From Propioniciclava coleopterorum (GTDB lineage Bacteria > Actinomycetota > Actinomycetes > Propionibacteriales > Propionibacteriaceae): a DNA stretch of 64,000 nucleotides. The translations under genes and the position numbers were made by a program. The stretch spans positions 2,064,722 to 2,128,721 of the forward strand of contig NZ_CP049865.1 in NCBI RefSeq assembly GCF_011393335.1, in the 5' to 3' direction. This document shows positions 16,186-25,149 of this stretch, piece after piece. The notes beneath the pieces were generated by a model. The model was not told the origin of the DNA, did not search any database, and saw only the letters and a list, made by a program, of their open reading frames with translations. Each line of letters opens with the position of its first letter. Positions within the stretch are counted from its first letter, which is position 1.

Positions 16186-16204
16186 GGGCCTTGCGGCAAG
16201 CCCC
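16186..16204 (-). promoter_or_regulatory. Rifamycin-associated element (RAE)-like palindrome
   Basis: 19 bp, read on the gene strand as GGGGCTTGCCGCAAGGCCC, centred about 80 bp before the helR start. It differs from the RAE sequence described upstream of rifamycin-inducible genes only in the central base, as far as I recall that sequence. A possible -10 (CATACT) lies downstream of it. It predicts induction of helR by rifamycins. Confidence 0.75.
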
Positions 16205-16352
16205 CGGTGGGTCTATAGATTTGAAGTGCAGGGACGCTCGCGGGTCCGCGGGTCCGCGGCGCGAGGTCTCCACAACCCCGAGAGGCAGCCTGCGGAGACA
16301 CAACCCTGGAGACGCAACCCCAGGGATCAGAGCATGCGTCGACGCGCGCGGA

Positions 16353-16913
16353 TCACGCCGCGGGACCCGGCGGCGCCTCCACGGGGCGCGGCACGTACTC
16401 CAGCAGTTGGATGCCCGCGTCGAAGGTCCGGCTCTGCACCAGATCGAGCAGCAGGTCGGGGTAGCCGTCGAAGATCCGCTCGCGCCCCGTCAGCCCGGTG
16501 ATGACCGGGAAGATGACCACGCGGAACCGGTCGACCAGGCCCGCATCGAGGAGTGCCCGGCACAGGCTCAGGCTGCCGAGGGTGCTCAGAGGCGGCCCGT
16601 CCTGCTCCTTGAGCGCTCGCACCGCCGCGACGGCGTCCCCCGTCACCAGCGTGGTGTTCGGCCAGGCGAGCGGCTCGCGCAGCGTCGAGGAGAACACGTA
16701 CTTCGGGGTCGCGGCGAGGGGATCGTCCTCCCCGGCGGCCGCGAAGCCCGACATCAGCCGGTACGTGGTCGCCCCCATGAGCAGCGCATGCTCGGGTTGG
16801 TCCGCCAGCCAGGCCAGGTACTCGGGCCCCTCCATGCCCCAGAACCCCGGCCACCCCTCGGCGGCGGCGTACCCGTCGAGGGAGATGATGAAGTCGATGG
16901 TCAGTGTGCGCAT
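16353..16913 (-). CDS. Dihydrofolate reductase/RibD C-terminal-like oxidoreductase
   Basis: 186 residues, same family as the gene at 4792-5376: start MRTLTIDFIISLDGYAA, WPGFWGMEGPEY, MGATTYRLMSG, VFSSTLREPLAWPNTT, LGSLSLCRALLDAGLVDRFRV and IFPVITGLTGRERIF. Start ATG 16913 follows GGGAGGTGCGTC. It lies 20 bp past the end of the VOC/PhnB-like gene and may be co-transcribed with it. NADPH-dependent reductase of unknown substrate. Confidence 0.85.
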   Translation of the reverse strand: MRTLTIDFIISLDGYAAAEGWPGFWGMEGPEYLAWLADQPEHALLMGATTYRLMSGFAAAGEDDPLAATPKYVFSSTLREPLAWPNTTLVTGDAVAAVRALKEQDGPPLSTLGSLSLCRALLDAGLVDRFRVVIFPVITGLTGRERIFDGYPDLLLDLVQSRTFDAGIQLLEYVPRPVEAPPGPAA

Positions 16914-16933
16914 GACGCACCTCCCGATGTTCG

Positions 16934-17326
16934 TCAGCCCTGATAGCCGATCAGCCAGGTGACGCCGAACCGGTCGCGGACCTGGCCGTCGTGGTCGCCC
17001 CACGGGCGCACCTGCAGCGGGTCGAGGATCTCGCCTCCCTCGGCGAGGTCGGCGAACCACTCCTCGAGCACCGCCGGTTCTGCCGTCCCGAGCAGCGCGA
17101 AGAGCAGGCCGTCGACGCGCAGGGATGCGTCGCCCTCGTCCGCGTCGGTGGCGAACAGGTCCACGGGACCGTTGAGCATCCCGTGCGCGATGGCGTCCGG
17201 GCGGGTGTCGCGCCCGAAGTCCGCGTAGGTGTGCAGGACCAGTTCGCCGCCGAAGACGCCCTGGTAGAACGTGAGCGCTTCGCGGGCGGTGCCGTCGAGG
17301 AAGAGGTACGGGGTGAGACCGGTCAT
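16934..17326 (-). CDS. VOC/glyoxalase-fold protein, PhnB type
   Basis: 130 residues: TPYLFLDGTAREALTFYQGVFGGEL at the N-terminus and the family C-terminus WGDHDGQVRDRFGVTWLIGY. PhnB-like proteins share the betaalphabetabetabeta glyoxalase fold and are often annotated as demethylubiquinone methyltransferase-like; they are not methyltransferases by fold. Metal ligands typical of true glyoxalases are not evident, so binding rather than catalysis is possible. Precedes the reductase gene in the same direction. Confidence 0.85.
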   Translation of the reverse strand: MTGLTPYLFLDGTAREALTFYQGVFGGELVLHTYADFGRDTRPDAIAHGMLNGPVDLFATDADEGDASLRVDGLLFALLGTAEPAVLEEWFADLAEGGEILDPLQVRPWGDHDGQVRDRFGVTWLIGYQG

Positions 17327-17393
17327 GCGTCCACGCTACGACGCGCGCGCCGATTCGGGAACGCCCGCGGTGCCGCGGGACCAGCGGTCCGGG

Positions 17394-17591
17394 TCACTGG
17401 AAGTCGTCGTAGGGGACCACGGGCGCATACCGGTCCTCCTGGTCGCGAGCCATGAGGTCGATGCGCCAGAAGTCGCCCGGCGCGAACGGGACCAGGCTGT
17501 CGCAGCGTCGGTAGACGCCGTCGGGGCCGAACAGCGAGTCGCTGCCGTACCACTCCGCCCCGGTGCCGTAGCGGACCTCTTGGAGGCGCAT
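17394..17591 (-). CDS. Small conserved-looking hypothetical protein
   Basis: 65 residues (MRLQEVRYGTGAEWYGSDSL...). Aromatic- and acid-rich, no membrane segment, no cysteine pair. The balanced composition and typical high-GC third positions make it look real. A strong ribosome site is not obvious. No family assigned; separated from the VOC gene by about 65 bp. Confidence 0.5.
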   Translation of the reverse strand: MRLQEVRYGTGAEWYGSDSLFGPDGVYRRCDSLVPFAPGDFWRIDLMARDQEDRYAPVVPYDDFQ

Positions 17592-17746
17592 GACGGGCGG
17601 AACACCGATGCGGGAGGCGATCGATGGTCATGTGCAGGCTGATCGCGACGGGGTCACCTAGCGGTGCAATGAGGTTTGGTTGCCCGGGTGGAAGCGGTCT
17701 GGCATCATGAAAGCAAGCCAGGCCACTGCGGTGAGTGCTGGAAGTG

Positions 17747-17783
17747 AACCCGGGATTTCCTGCCGGACGACAGGGCCCGGGTT
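17747..17783 (-). terminator. Hairpin 3' of the DUF3800-like gene
   Basis: AACCCGGG and CCCGGGTT arms (37 bp in all) with an inner CCTG...CAGG stem, 22 nt past the stop of the leftward gene at 17806. No long T-run; probably acts as a transcription end or mRNA 3' stabiliser. Confidence 0.5.
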
Positions 17784-17805
17784 TCGCGTTGTTCGGGCTC
17801 AGTGC

Positions 17806-18387
17806 CTACGGCGCGCGCTCGATGAATGTGATCTTGCTGGCGAGCCGGTCGAAGAGCTCCGGTTCCCCGCAACGTCGGGCCGTGACCATGCCGCACAAGG
17901 CGTCAGGAATCCACAGCAAAGGTTCGTCTCGGCCCACTTGGTGGTCGATCCGCATGGTGCTGTTGAGGAGGCGCCGCTGGCGAAGGTGGTCGAGCATCTG
18001 CCGGTCGCGTTGATCGTCCTTGGGACCCCGCGATTCGAGGATGACCTGGTCCACACCCAGGCCTGCCAGTTCGGGGAAGAGCACTCCCAAGGTGAGCCGT
18101 CGGCGACGCTCCGATGTGGCGTGAACCTCGTGAGGTGAGGTGACCACCACGAGGTGTTCGATGTCGAGTGCAGCGAGCGTTTCCGTGATCCGGGCCTGGC
18201 GACGCGACTGCTCATCGCGCCAGTGGAGCTTGACCTGGCCGGGGAGGAGCAGCCCCGCCATGGCGAGACGGGTCGGCTCACACTGCCGCAGGGTCGTGAT
18301 GGCGGCCCCCATGATGTACGTGCCGGGGTCGTCCCGCGTGTTCGAGCCGGACTCATCGACCCACGCGATGAAGGCGTCATCGATCAC
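17806..18387 (-). CDS. DUF3800-like protein
   Basis: 193 residues beginning AFIAWVDESGSNTRDDPGTYIMG, the acidic DESG motif at the start of DUF3800 proteins (RNase H-like fold, often linked to mobile or defence islands). Further acidic or basic residues that could form the active site: LHWRDEQSRR, VILESRGPKDDQRDRQ, WIPDALCGMV. Composition is less GC-biased than neighbouring genes, hinting at later acquisition. It sits alone just past dnaB in the same direction (12 bp gap). Nuclease activity is inferred from the family only. Confidence 0.7.
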   Translation of the reverse strand: MIDDAFIAWVDESGSNTRDDPGTYIMGAAITTLRQCEPTRLAMAGLLLPGQVKLHWRDEQSRRQARITETLAALDIEHLVVVTSPHEVHATSERRRRLTLGVLFPELAGLGVDQVILESRGPKDDQRDRQMLDHLRQRRLLNSTMRIDHQVGRDEPLLWIPDALCGMVTARRCGEPELFDRLASKITFIERAP

Positions 18388-18399
18388 GGTGGTGCATCA

Positions 18400-19776
18400 C
18401 TACCGCTGCATGTCGACGAAGCGGCTCAACGCGCCCTGGAAGGCGACGGGCAGCACGTCGGTGGCGCCGTTGCGGTGCTTGGCGACGATGAAGTCGGCCT
18501 CGCCGGCGCGGGGGGACTGCTTGTCGTAGGCGTCTTCGCGGTGCAGCAGGATGACCACGTCGGCGTCCTGCTCCAACGAGCCGGACTCACGCAGGTCGGA
18601 CAGCATCGGCTTCTTGTCGGTGCGGGACTCCGGGCCACGGTTGAGCTGGGACAGCGCCACCACGGGCACCTCGAGTTCCTTGGCCAGCAGCTTGATCTGG
18701 CGGGAGAACTCCGAAACCTCCAGCTGGCGGGACTCGACCTTCTTGCCGGAGGTCATCAGCTGCATGTAGTCGATGATGATCAGCTTGAGATCCATGCGCT
18801 GCTTCAGGCGCCGCGCCTTGGAGCGGATCTCCATCATCGTCAGGTTGGGGGAGTCGTCGATGAACAGCGGGGCCCGGCTGACCTGGGAGGTCTTGGCCGA
18901 GATCCGGCTCCAGTACTCCTCGGTCATGTCGCCCTTGCGGATCGCGCCCATGGGGACGCCGGACTCGGCGGCCAGGAGACGCATCACGATCTCGGACTTG
19001 GTCATCTCCAGGCTGAAGAAGACGCTGCACAGCCCGTGCTTGATGGACGCCGCCCGCGCGAAATCAAGGCCGAGGGTGGACTTACCCATGCCCGGACGCG
19101 CCGCGACGATGATCATCTGGCCCGGGTGCAGGCCGTTGGTGAGGTGGTCGAGGTCGATGAAGCCGGTCGGGACGCCGGCCATCTGGCCGTGCTGGGCCAG
19201 CGCCTCGATCTCGTCCAGGGTGACCTCGACGAGCTCCGACAGCGGCTGATAGTCCTCCGAGGCCCGGTTTTCGGCGACCTCGAAGATCGCCTGCTGGGCG
19301 GCGTCGACGATGTTCACCACGTCGCCCTCGGCCTGGTAGCCCATCTGGCTGATTTTCAGCGACGCGTCGACGAGCCGGCGCAGGATCGCCTTGTCGCGCA
19401 CGATCTCGGCGTAGTAGGTGGCGTTCGCCGTCACCGACACCGCCGACACGAGCTCGTGCAGGTAGATGTGGCCGCCGATCTGCTGGATCTGGCCCTTCTT
19501 GCTCAGGTTGTCGGCGACGGTGATCGCGTCGACGGGCTCGCCGCGGCCGTACTGATCCATGATCGCGTCGTAGATGTACTCGTGCGCGGGCCGGTAGAAG
19601 TCGCGGCCCTTGAGCACCTCGGTGACCTCGCCGATCGCGTCCTTGCTCAGCAGCATCGCCCCGAGCACGCTCTGCTCGGCGGGCAGATCCTGCGGCGGCG
19701 TCCGATCGGAGCCACCGCCGGACCGCCCGAAGGGGACGACATTGTCGGACCACGATCCCTGCTGGTCCATCGACAT
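18400..19776 (-). CDS. dnaB: Replicative DNA helicase DnaB
   Basis: 458 residues. N-terminal primase-interacting domain (PAEQSVLGAMLLSKDAIGEV), linker helix, then the RecA-like motor: Walker A ARPGMGKSTLGLDFA, FFSLEMTKSEIVMRL, Walker B KLIIIDYMQLM, VVALSQLNRG and the arginine-finger region DLRESGSLEQDADVVILLHRED. Hexameric 5'-3' helicase at the replication fork. Start ATG 19776 with AAGGAAGGGA upstream. No intein interrupts the ATPase motifs, unlike in several actinobacteria. Confidence 0.97.
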   Translation of the reverse strand: MSMDQQGSWSDNVVPFGRSGGGSDRTPPQDLPAEQSVLGAMLLSKDAIGEVTEVLKGRDFYRPAHEYIYDAIMDQYGRGEPVDAITVADNLSKKGQIQQIGGHIYLHELVSAVSVTANATYYAEIVRDKAILRRLVDASLKISQMGYQAEGDVVNIVDAAQQAIFEVAENRASEDYQPLSELVEVTLDEIEALAQHGQMAGVPTGFIDLDHLTNGLHPGQMIIVAARPGMGKSTLGLDFARAASIKHGLCSVFFSLEMTKSEIVMRLLAAESGVPMGAIRKGDMTEEYWSRISAKTSQVSRAPLFIDDSPNLTMMEIRSKARRLKQRMDLKLIIIDYMQLMTSGKKVESRQLEVSEFSRQIKLLAKELEVPVVALSQLNRGPESRTDKKPMLSDLRESGSLEQDADVVILLHREDAYDKQSPRAGEADFIVAKHRNGATDVLPVAFQGALSRFVDMQR

Positions 19777-20282
19777 GTGATGCGTCCCTTCCTTCACGAT
19801 CGCGACGCTAGGCGCCGCCTCCGACAGTTCCCGCACGTCGGCGGCGCGTGTGGGGGCCACGGTGACGGGATCATCCGAACGTAGCCCGCCCGGAGGCGTC
19901 CCACAAACCCTCCATCAACCTCCGCCTGTGGATGAAATGTGGATAGGTGTGGACCCACGCCGCACCCCCTGTGCACGACACGCCGGACGCGGTGGGCCCG
20001 CCCCGGCAACTGAACGCAGCAACCACGCCCTGACAAGGGAAAACGGTCCGATCCGCCTGTGGGTGACGGGCGGATTTTCACTCTTCCTCGTCGGCGGAAG
20101 CCGAGTTGACGTCTCCCGACCCGGGGGTGCTATGGGGGCGTCCGGGGCGCGGTTGTCCACAGGAATCGGGCACCCCTGTGGGTGACGGGGAGGCGTCCCC
20201 GCCCCGGCTGCGGCGGTGGGGTTTGATCCGCGCCCCGCGCGCGTGAAACTAGGGGGTGACTGCCCGTAACGCCCCGTGGAAT
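19777..20282. other. dnaB-csoR intergenic region with clustered DnaA-box-like sites
   Basis: Half a kilobase without a credible gene. It holds TGTGGATGA (19927), TGTGGATAG (19938) and TGTGGACCC (19948), spaced 11 and 10 bp, plus TTGTCCACA at 20153, the high-GC actinobacterial DnaA box. A hairpin ATCCGCC-N11-GGCGGAT followed by TTTTC at 20051-20078 looks like a rightward terminator. Two copies of CCTGTGGGTGACGGG (around 20056 and 20174) also occur. Confidence 0.5.
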
Positions 20283-20299
20283 AAACCCCCATGGGGTAT
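20283..20299 (+). promoter_or_regulatory. CsoR operator upstream of csoR-copA operon
   Basis: AAACCCCCATGGGGTAT, the C-run/G-run near-palindrome typical of copper-responsive CsoR operators, 25 bp before the csoR start. AGGAGG follows at 20313. Same class as the palindrome at 1532-1549. Predicts derepression by Cu(I). Confidence 0.75.
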
Positions 20300-20324
20300 G
20301 GTTGAGCCCGTCAGGAGGCAACAC

Positions 20325-20756
20325 ATGAACGACGACATCGCCATGCCGGAGGTGCCGAACGACGCCAGCACGCTGGCCACCGACGACACCCCGCAGCCGA
20401 CGCTCGAGTCCGCGCCCGAGCAGGCCGAGCAGGCCGAGGGCTGCTGCCACCCCGACGATCCGGACGCCGCCCACCAGCACGGCTACATCACCGCCAAGGA
20501 CAACTACCTCCGCCGCCTGCGCCGCATCGAGGGCCAGGCCCGCGGCCTGCAGCGCATGGTCGAGGAGGAGAAGTACTGCATCGACATCCTCACCCAGGTC
20601 TCCGCGATGACGAAGGCCCTGCAGTCGGTGGCCCTGGAACTGCTCGAGGACCACATGGCGCACTGCGTCGTCTCGGCCGCGCGCGAGGGCGGCCAGGCCG
20701 CCGAGGACAAGATCCAGGAGGCCTCCGAGGCGATCGCCCGGTTGGTCCGCAGCTGA
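20325..20756 (+). CDS. csoR: Copper-sensing repressor CsoR
   Basis: 143 residues. The four-helix CsoR core carries the Cu(I) ligand set C85-H110-C114, with spacing 25 and 29 identical to Mycobacterium CsoR C36-H61-C65, and the preceding Tyr. This is the copper rather than the persulfide (CstR) or nickel (RcnR) pattern. A 55-residue acidic N-terminal extension includes GCCHPDDPDAAHQH, additional thiol/histidine residues that might bind metal. Start ATG 20325 follows AGGAGG. First gene of a three-gene copper operon. Confidence 0.95.
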   Translation: MNDDIAMPEVPNDASTLATDDTPQPTLESAPEQAEQAEGCCHPDDPDAAHQHGYITAKDNYLRRLRRIEGQARGLQRMVEEEKYCIDILTQVSAMTKALQSVALELLEDHMAHCVVSAAREGGQAAEDKIQEASEAIARLVRS

Positions 20757-20802
20757 ACCCCCTGACACCCACCACTGTTCACAGCAACGAGGAGTAGAGA
20801 TC

Positions 20803-21213
20803 GTGGATCTGAGCATCAAGGACGCCAACGCGACCGGCGGCGGCTGCAACTGCGGCTGCGGCGGCCACGAGGAGGCGGCGACCGAGCAGGCGCAGCCGAC
20901 CTGTGCGTGCGGCGCCGACTGCACCTGCGGCTGCCAGGACGGCGGACCCTGCACCTGCGGTGAGGAGTCCCCGGTCGCCAAGGACACGTCCGACGCCCCG
21001 GCCGGCGCCACCGTCGGGCAGTACACCGTCTCCGGCATGACGTGCGGCCACTGCGTCAACGCGGTCACCGAGGAGGTGTCCGCCATCCCCGGCGTCACCG
21101 AGGTGAGCGTCGACCTGGAGTCGGGTTCGCTCAAGGTCATCTCCGACGCGCCGGTCGACTTCGACCGCATCGTCGAGGCCGTCGCCGAAGCCGGGGACTA
21201 CTCCGTCTCCTGA
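20803..21213 (+). CDS. Cysteine-rich N-terminal domain fused to HMA copper-chaperone domain
   Basis: 136 residues from GTG (GAGGAG upstream). The first 52 residues hold ten cysteines in C-x-C clusters ([27 protein letters not shown]), a metallothionein-like pattern; residues about 70-136 are a CopZ-type HMA fold with the Cu(I) motif MTCGHC. The HMA part would pass Cu(I) to CopA encoded next; the Cys-rich head could store or scavenge several ions. I know no standard name for the combination. Between csoR and copA, so expressed on copper stress. Confidence 0.85.
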   Translation: MDLSIKDANATGGGCNCGCGGHEEAATEQAQPTCACGADCTCGCQDGGPCTCGEESPVAKDTSDAPAGATVGQYTVSGMTCGHCVNAVTEEVSAIPGVTEVSVDLESGSLKVISDAPVDFDRIVEAVAEAGDYSVS

Positions 21214-21347
21214 GGCAGGCAGCGGGCCGGGCGACCGGCCCGCGGGCGCCCCGGCGTCCCACAACTGAAGATCCCAACCGCCAGGACCGGCCCGTCCTCG
21301 CCCCCGGGGCGACCACACGCCGGCCCTCCGCACGAAGGAGCACCACC

Positions 21348-23576
21348 GTGTCCACCCGGACCACCACCCCCGTCACCACCGACCCCGACCGGCGCGCGTC
21401 GCTCGAGCTCGACATCAGCGGCATGACCTGCGCGTCCTGCGCGGCCCGCATCGAGAAGAAGCTCAACAAGGTCGACGGCGTGACCGCCTCGGTCAACTAC
21501 GCCACCGAGAAGGCCAAGATCCTGGCCCCGACCGCGCTCAGCCTCGACGAGCTCATCGGCGTCGTCGAGAAGACCGGCTACGGCGCCAAGGCGCCCGACC
21601 CCGCCGCGCCCGAGGTCGACCGCGTCGCCCCGCTGCGCCGCGACCTGCTGCTGGCCGCCGCCCTCGGCCTCCCGGTCATCGCCATGGCGATGATCCCCGC
21701 CCTGCAGCTGCCCGGCTGGACGTGGACCTCCCTGATCCTGACCACCCCGGTCTACTTCTGGGCCGCCCGGCGCTTCCACCACTCCGCCTGGGTCAACCTG
21801 CGCCACGGCGCCACCACCATGGACACCCTCATCTCGCTGGGGACGTCGGCCGCCTACTGGTATTCGGTGTGGGCGCTGCTGTTCACCCACGCCGGCGACC
21901 TGCACTACACGCACCCCTTCGAGTTCAGCATCGGGCACTCTGACGGCGCCGCCATCTACTTCGAGGCCGTCGTCGGCATCGTGGCGTTCCTGCTCGCCGG
22001 ACGGCTGTTCGAGGCCCGCGCCCGCACCCAGTCGTCGGAGGCGCTGCGGGCGCTGCTCACGCTGGGGGCGTCCGAGGTCACCGTGCTGCGCCGCGGTAAG
22101 GAGGAGCGGCTGCCGATCGACTTCCTCAAGCTCGGCGAGGAGTTCGTCGTGCGCCCCGGGGAGAAGATCGCCACCGACGGCGAGGTCGTCTCCGGCGGCT
22201 CCGCGGTCGACGAGTCGATGGTCACCGGGGAGTCCCTGCCGGTCGACAAGCTGCCCGGCGACCACGTCATCGGCGCCACCGTCAACGTCAACGGGCGCCT
22301 CGTCGTCCGCGCCACCGCGTTGGGGGAGGACACCGAACTCTCCCGCATGGCCCGCATGGTCGAGGAGGCCCAGACCCGCAAGGCGCCCGTCCAGGCGCTC
22401 GCCGACCGGATTTCCGGGGTGTTCGTCCCGATCGTGCTCGGCATCGCCGCGCTCACGCTGGTGGGCTGGCTGCTCGCCGGCGAGACCGCCCTGTTCGCCG
22501 CCACCGCCGCCGTCGCCGTCCTGATCATCGCCTGCCCCTGCGCCCTGGGGCTGGCCACCCCCACGGCCCTGCTCGTCGGCACCGGACGCGGCGCCCGCAT
22601 GGGCGTCATCATCTCCGGGCCCGACGTGCTCGAGCGCGCCCGCTCGGTGCGCGCCATCGCCCTGGACAAGACCGGCACCGTCACCACCGGCGAACTCCGC
22701 GTCGTCGGCACGGTGCCGGCGGCCGGCATCGCGGACGCCGAACTGCTCCGCTGGGCCGGGACGGCCGAGTCCGGCTCCGAGCATCCGCTCGCGCAGGCGA
22801 TCGTCGCGGCGGCGTCCGAGGGCGGGCTGGGCGTCCTGGACGCCTTCGAGAACGTCCCCGGCGAAGGGGTCCGCACGCGCGTGGACGGCGTCGACGTGGC
22901 CGTCTCGCGTCCGGACGCCGTGGCGGCCCTGCCCGCCGCGCTGGCCGAGGCGGTCGACGCGTCCCAGGGCCGCGGCGAGACCGCGGTCGTCGTGGTGCGC
23001 GCCGGACGCCCGGTGGGCGTGATCGCGCTCGCCGACACCGTGAAGCCGACGTCGCGCGAGGCGGTCGCGCACCTGAAGGAACTGGGGCTGACCCCGGTGC
23101 TGATCACCGGCGACAACGAGCGCGCCGCCCGGGCGGTCGCCGCCGACGTCGGCATCGACCGGGTGCTGGCGGACGTGCGTCCCGACGGCAAGGTCGCGGC
23201 GATCCGCGACCTGCAGGCCGAGGTGGGGCAGGTCGCGATGGTCGGCGACGGCGTCAACGACGCGGCCGCGCTCGCGGCGTCCGATCTGGGGATCGCGATG
23301 GGCTCGGGCACCGACGCCGCGAAGGAGGCCGCCGGCATCGTGGTGATGCGTCCCGACCTCATGCTGGTCGTGGACGCCGTCCGGCTCTCCCGCGCCACGC
23401 TGCGCACCATCCGGACGAACCTGTTCTGGGCGTTCGCCTACAACGTGGCCGCCATCCCGCTGGCCGCGTTCGGCCTGCTCACCCCGATGATCGCCGGCGC
23501 CGCCATGGCGTTCAGTTCGGTGTTCGTGGTGTCCAACTCGCTGCTGCTGCGGCGGTTCCGGCCGATCTCCGACTAG
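21348..23576 (+). CDS. copA: Cu(I)-exporting P1B-type ATPase CopA
   Basis: 742 residues from GTG 21348 (AAGGAG upstream). One N-terminal HMA domain (MTCASC, 26-31), eight membrane spans, membrane metal site CPC (396-398), phosphorylation motif DKTGT (D440), SEHPLAQA nucleotide-site loop, and GDGVND. The YN and MxxSS motifs of Cu(I) transport appear in the last spans ([23 protein letters not shown]). Exports Cu(I) across the membrane at the cost of ATP. Third gene of the operon; 134 bp after the chaperone gene. Confidence 0.96.
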   Translation: MSTRTTTPVTTDPDRRASLELDISGMTCASCAARIEKKLNKVDGVTASVNYATEKAKILAPTALSLDELIGVVEKTGYGAKAPDPAAPEVDRVAPLRRDLLLAAALGLPVIAMAMIPALQLPGWTWTSLILTTPVYFWAARRFHHSAWVNLRHGATTMDTLISLGTSAAYWYSVWALLFTHAGDLHYTHPFEFSIGHSDGAAIYFEAVVGIVAFLLAGRLFEARARTQSSEALRALLTLGASEVTVLRRGKEERLPIDFLKLGEEFVVRPGEKIATDGEVVSGGSAVDESMVTGESLPVDKLPGDHVIGATVNVNGRLVVRATALGEDTELSRMARMVEEAQTRKAPVQALADRISGVFVPIVLGIAALTLVGWLLAGETALFAATAAVAVLIIACPCALGLATPTALLVGTGRGARMGVIISGPDVLERARSVRAIALDKTGTVTTGELRVVGTVPAAGIADAELLRWAGTAESGSEHPLAQAIVAAASEGGLGVLDAFENVPGEGVRTRVDGVDVAVSRPDAVAALPAALAEAVDASQGRGETAVVVVRAGRPVGVIALADTVKPTSREAVAHLKELGLTPVLITGDNERAARAVAADVGIDRVLADVRPDGKVAAIRDLQAEVGQVAMVGDGVNDAAALAASDLGIAMGSGTDAAKEAAGIVVMRPDLMLVVDAVRLSRATLRTIRTNLFWAFAYNVAAIPLAAFGLLTPMIAGAAMAFSSVFVVSNSLLLRRFRPISD

Positions 23577-23758
23577 GGGGATCCCGGGGCCGCGCGACGG
23601 GCCGGAGCCGCCGGTTCCGGCCCCGTCGTCGACGCCCGTCGCGGCAGTATCGCGGTTCGTCGGAAAGTGTCCCCGCTGACTGTCGCTTGCGAGTGATCGG
23701 GCCGGCACCCTCGCAGTCGCCAGTTATACTAGGGCTACTGGTATGACAGGAGTTGGGC

Positions 23759-24808
23759 ATGAAGACCTGGAAAGTGGTGGTGGCCTCCGCCGGAGCGCTC
23801 GCTCTCGGGTTGGGCACCTGGGCGGGGTGGGGAGTGTGGAACAACCTGACGGCGTCCGACCGGGCCCTGGTCGCCGTGGAGCGGGCCGGCTTCGTGGAGC
23901 GAACCGCGACCGTGAACGGGCGCGCGATCGCCTACGGTGAGGGCCCGGACAACGGGCCGGCGCTGCTCCTGATCCATGGCCAGTCCACCGACTGGAAGAG
24001 CTACGCGGGTGTCCTCCCGGAGTTGGCGCGCCGCTACCACGTGTACGCCGTCGATTGCTTCGGCCACGGACGCTCCGCGCACGATCCTGCTCTCTACGAC
24101 GCCGCCGGCCACGGAGTGCAACTCGGGGCATTCCTGGACCAGGTGGTCCGTGGGCCCGTCATCGTGTCCGGGCACTCCTCGGGAGGGCATCTCGCCGCGT
24201 GGCTCGCGGCCCATCACCCCGACGTCCGGGGCGTCCTGCTGGAGGACCCGCCCTTCTTCACCACCACGCTGCCGCGGGCGGCGACCACCTGGAACTACGT
24301 CGACCTGGCCACCACCGCGCATACTTTTCTCGCCGAGGGTGGCGGCGACTTCGTGGCCTACGTGAACGAGCATCAGCGGATATGGCGGTTCTTCGGTGAC
24401 TCGGCCGACTGGTTCAGGCAACAGGGACGTGACTATCACACGCGGCATCCTGGCCAGCCGATCAGGTACTGGGCCATGCCCCCGGTGATGAACGAGTCCG
24501 TGCGCGGCCTGGCGGCCTACGATCCCCATTTCGGCGATGCCTTCCACACCGCCAGTTGGGACGCGACCTGGGACCAGGCCGCGACGCTGGCGTCCATCGA
24601 CGTGCCGTCGACGCTGGTGCACACCCGGGTCTCCTACGACGAGGACGGAATCCTGATGGCGGCGATGGGGGAGGAGGAGGCGGCGCGCGCGCGGGCGCTC
24701 ATCCGGGGCGTGGAGTTCGTCAAGACCGATACGGGCCATGGCTTCCACGTCGAGGATCCCGCCCACTTCATCCGGCTCGTCGACGGGCTCGCCGCTCGGC
24801 TTCCGTGA
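23759..24808 (+). CDS. Alpha/beta hydrolase, membrane-anchored or secreted
   Basis: 349 residues. N-terminal hydrophobic segment (VVVASAGALALGLGTWAGW) acts as signal or anchor. Hydrolase core: oxyanion-region HGQSTDWKSY, nucleophile elbow SGHSSGGHLA (Ser catalytic), acid region in the VHTRVSYDEDG stretch, and catalytic His in DTGHGFHVEDP. Start ATG 23759 with AGGAG 6 nt upstream. TATACT at about 23725 could be the -10. The sequence is less extreme in GC than copA. Substrate unknown; followed by an AbrB-type gene 23 bp later. Confidence 0.88.
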   Translation: MKTWKVVVASAGALALGLGTWAGWGVWNNLTASDRALVAVERAGFVERTATVNGRAIAYGEGPDNGPALLLIHGQSTDWKSYAGVLPELARRYHVYAVDCFGHGRSAHDPALYDAAGHGVQLGAFLDQVVRGPVIVSGHSSGGHLAAWLAAHHPDVRGVLLEDPPFFTTTLPRAATTWNYVDLATTAHTFLAEGGGDFVAYVNEHQRIWRFFGDSADWFRQQGRDYHTRHPGQPIRYWAMPPVMNESVRGLAAYDPHFGDAFHTASWDATWDQAATLASIDVPSTLVHTRVSYDEDGILMAAMGEEEAARARALIRGVEFVKTDTGHGFHVEDPAHFIRLVDGLAARLP

Positions 24809-24831
24809 GCCGCGTGGGGGAGAATGGGCGC

Positions 24832-25098
24832 ATGCCGGATCAGCACTTCACCATTCCGTCCGGGCCGCCTCCTGCCGGGCGGCTCGCGGCCACGGTCAAG
24901 GTGGGCGCCAAGGGGCAGATCGTGATCCCGCAGGACGCACGTGACATGTTCGGGATCCGGCCAGGTGACACGCTTCTGCTGCTCGCTGACGTCGAGCGGG
25001 GGATCGCCATTGTCCGCAACGACGTGTTCCGCGGGTTCACGGATGCCGCGCTCGACCACGCTGCGCCCCCGTTCCCGCCGAAGGACCCTTCTGTCTGA
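24832..25098 (+). CDS. AbrB/MazE-type DNA-binding protein
   Basis: 88 residues. SpoVT/AbrB swapped-hairpin motif ATVKVGAKGQIVIPQDARDMFGIRPGDTLLLLADVERGIAIV covers about residues 18-60. These proteins serve as antitoxins or transition-state regulators. No toxin gene follows, so a regulatory role for the neighbouring hydrolase is more likely than a toxin-antitoxin pair. GGGGGAGAA lies before the ATG. Confidence 0.85.
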   Translation: MPDQHFTIPSGPPPAGRLAATVKVGAKGQIVIPQDARDMFGIRPGDTLLLLADVERGIAIVRNDVFRGFTDAALDHAAPPFPPKDPSV

Positions 25099-25149
25099 CC
25101 GGCGCGTCACACCACAGCGACGCCGACAGGCTTGACGGAAGTCGGGCGC

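Noticed and set aside
17700-17790. tRNA-like hairpin near 17747
   Set aside because: No acceptor/T-loop pattern or anticodon arm; it is a simple stem after a gene.
18400-19776. Intein in dnaB
   Set aside because: The helicase motifs follow each other at normal spacing and total length is normal.
24832-25098. Toxin-antitoxin pair from the AbrB-type gene
   Set aside because: No PIN, MazF or other toxin gene adjoins it; the next gene is a convergent NIPSNAP-like protein.
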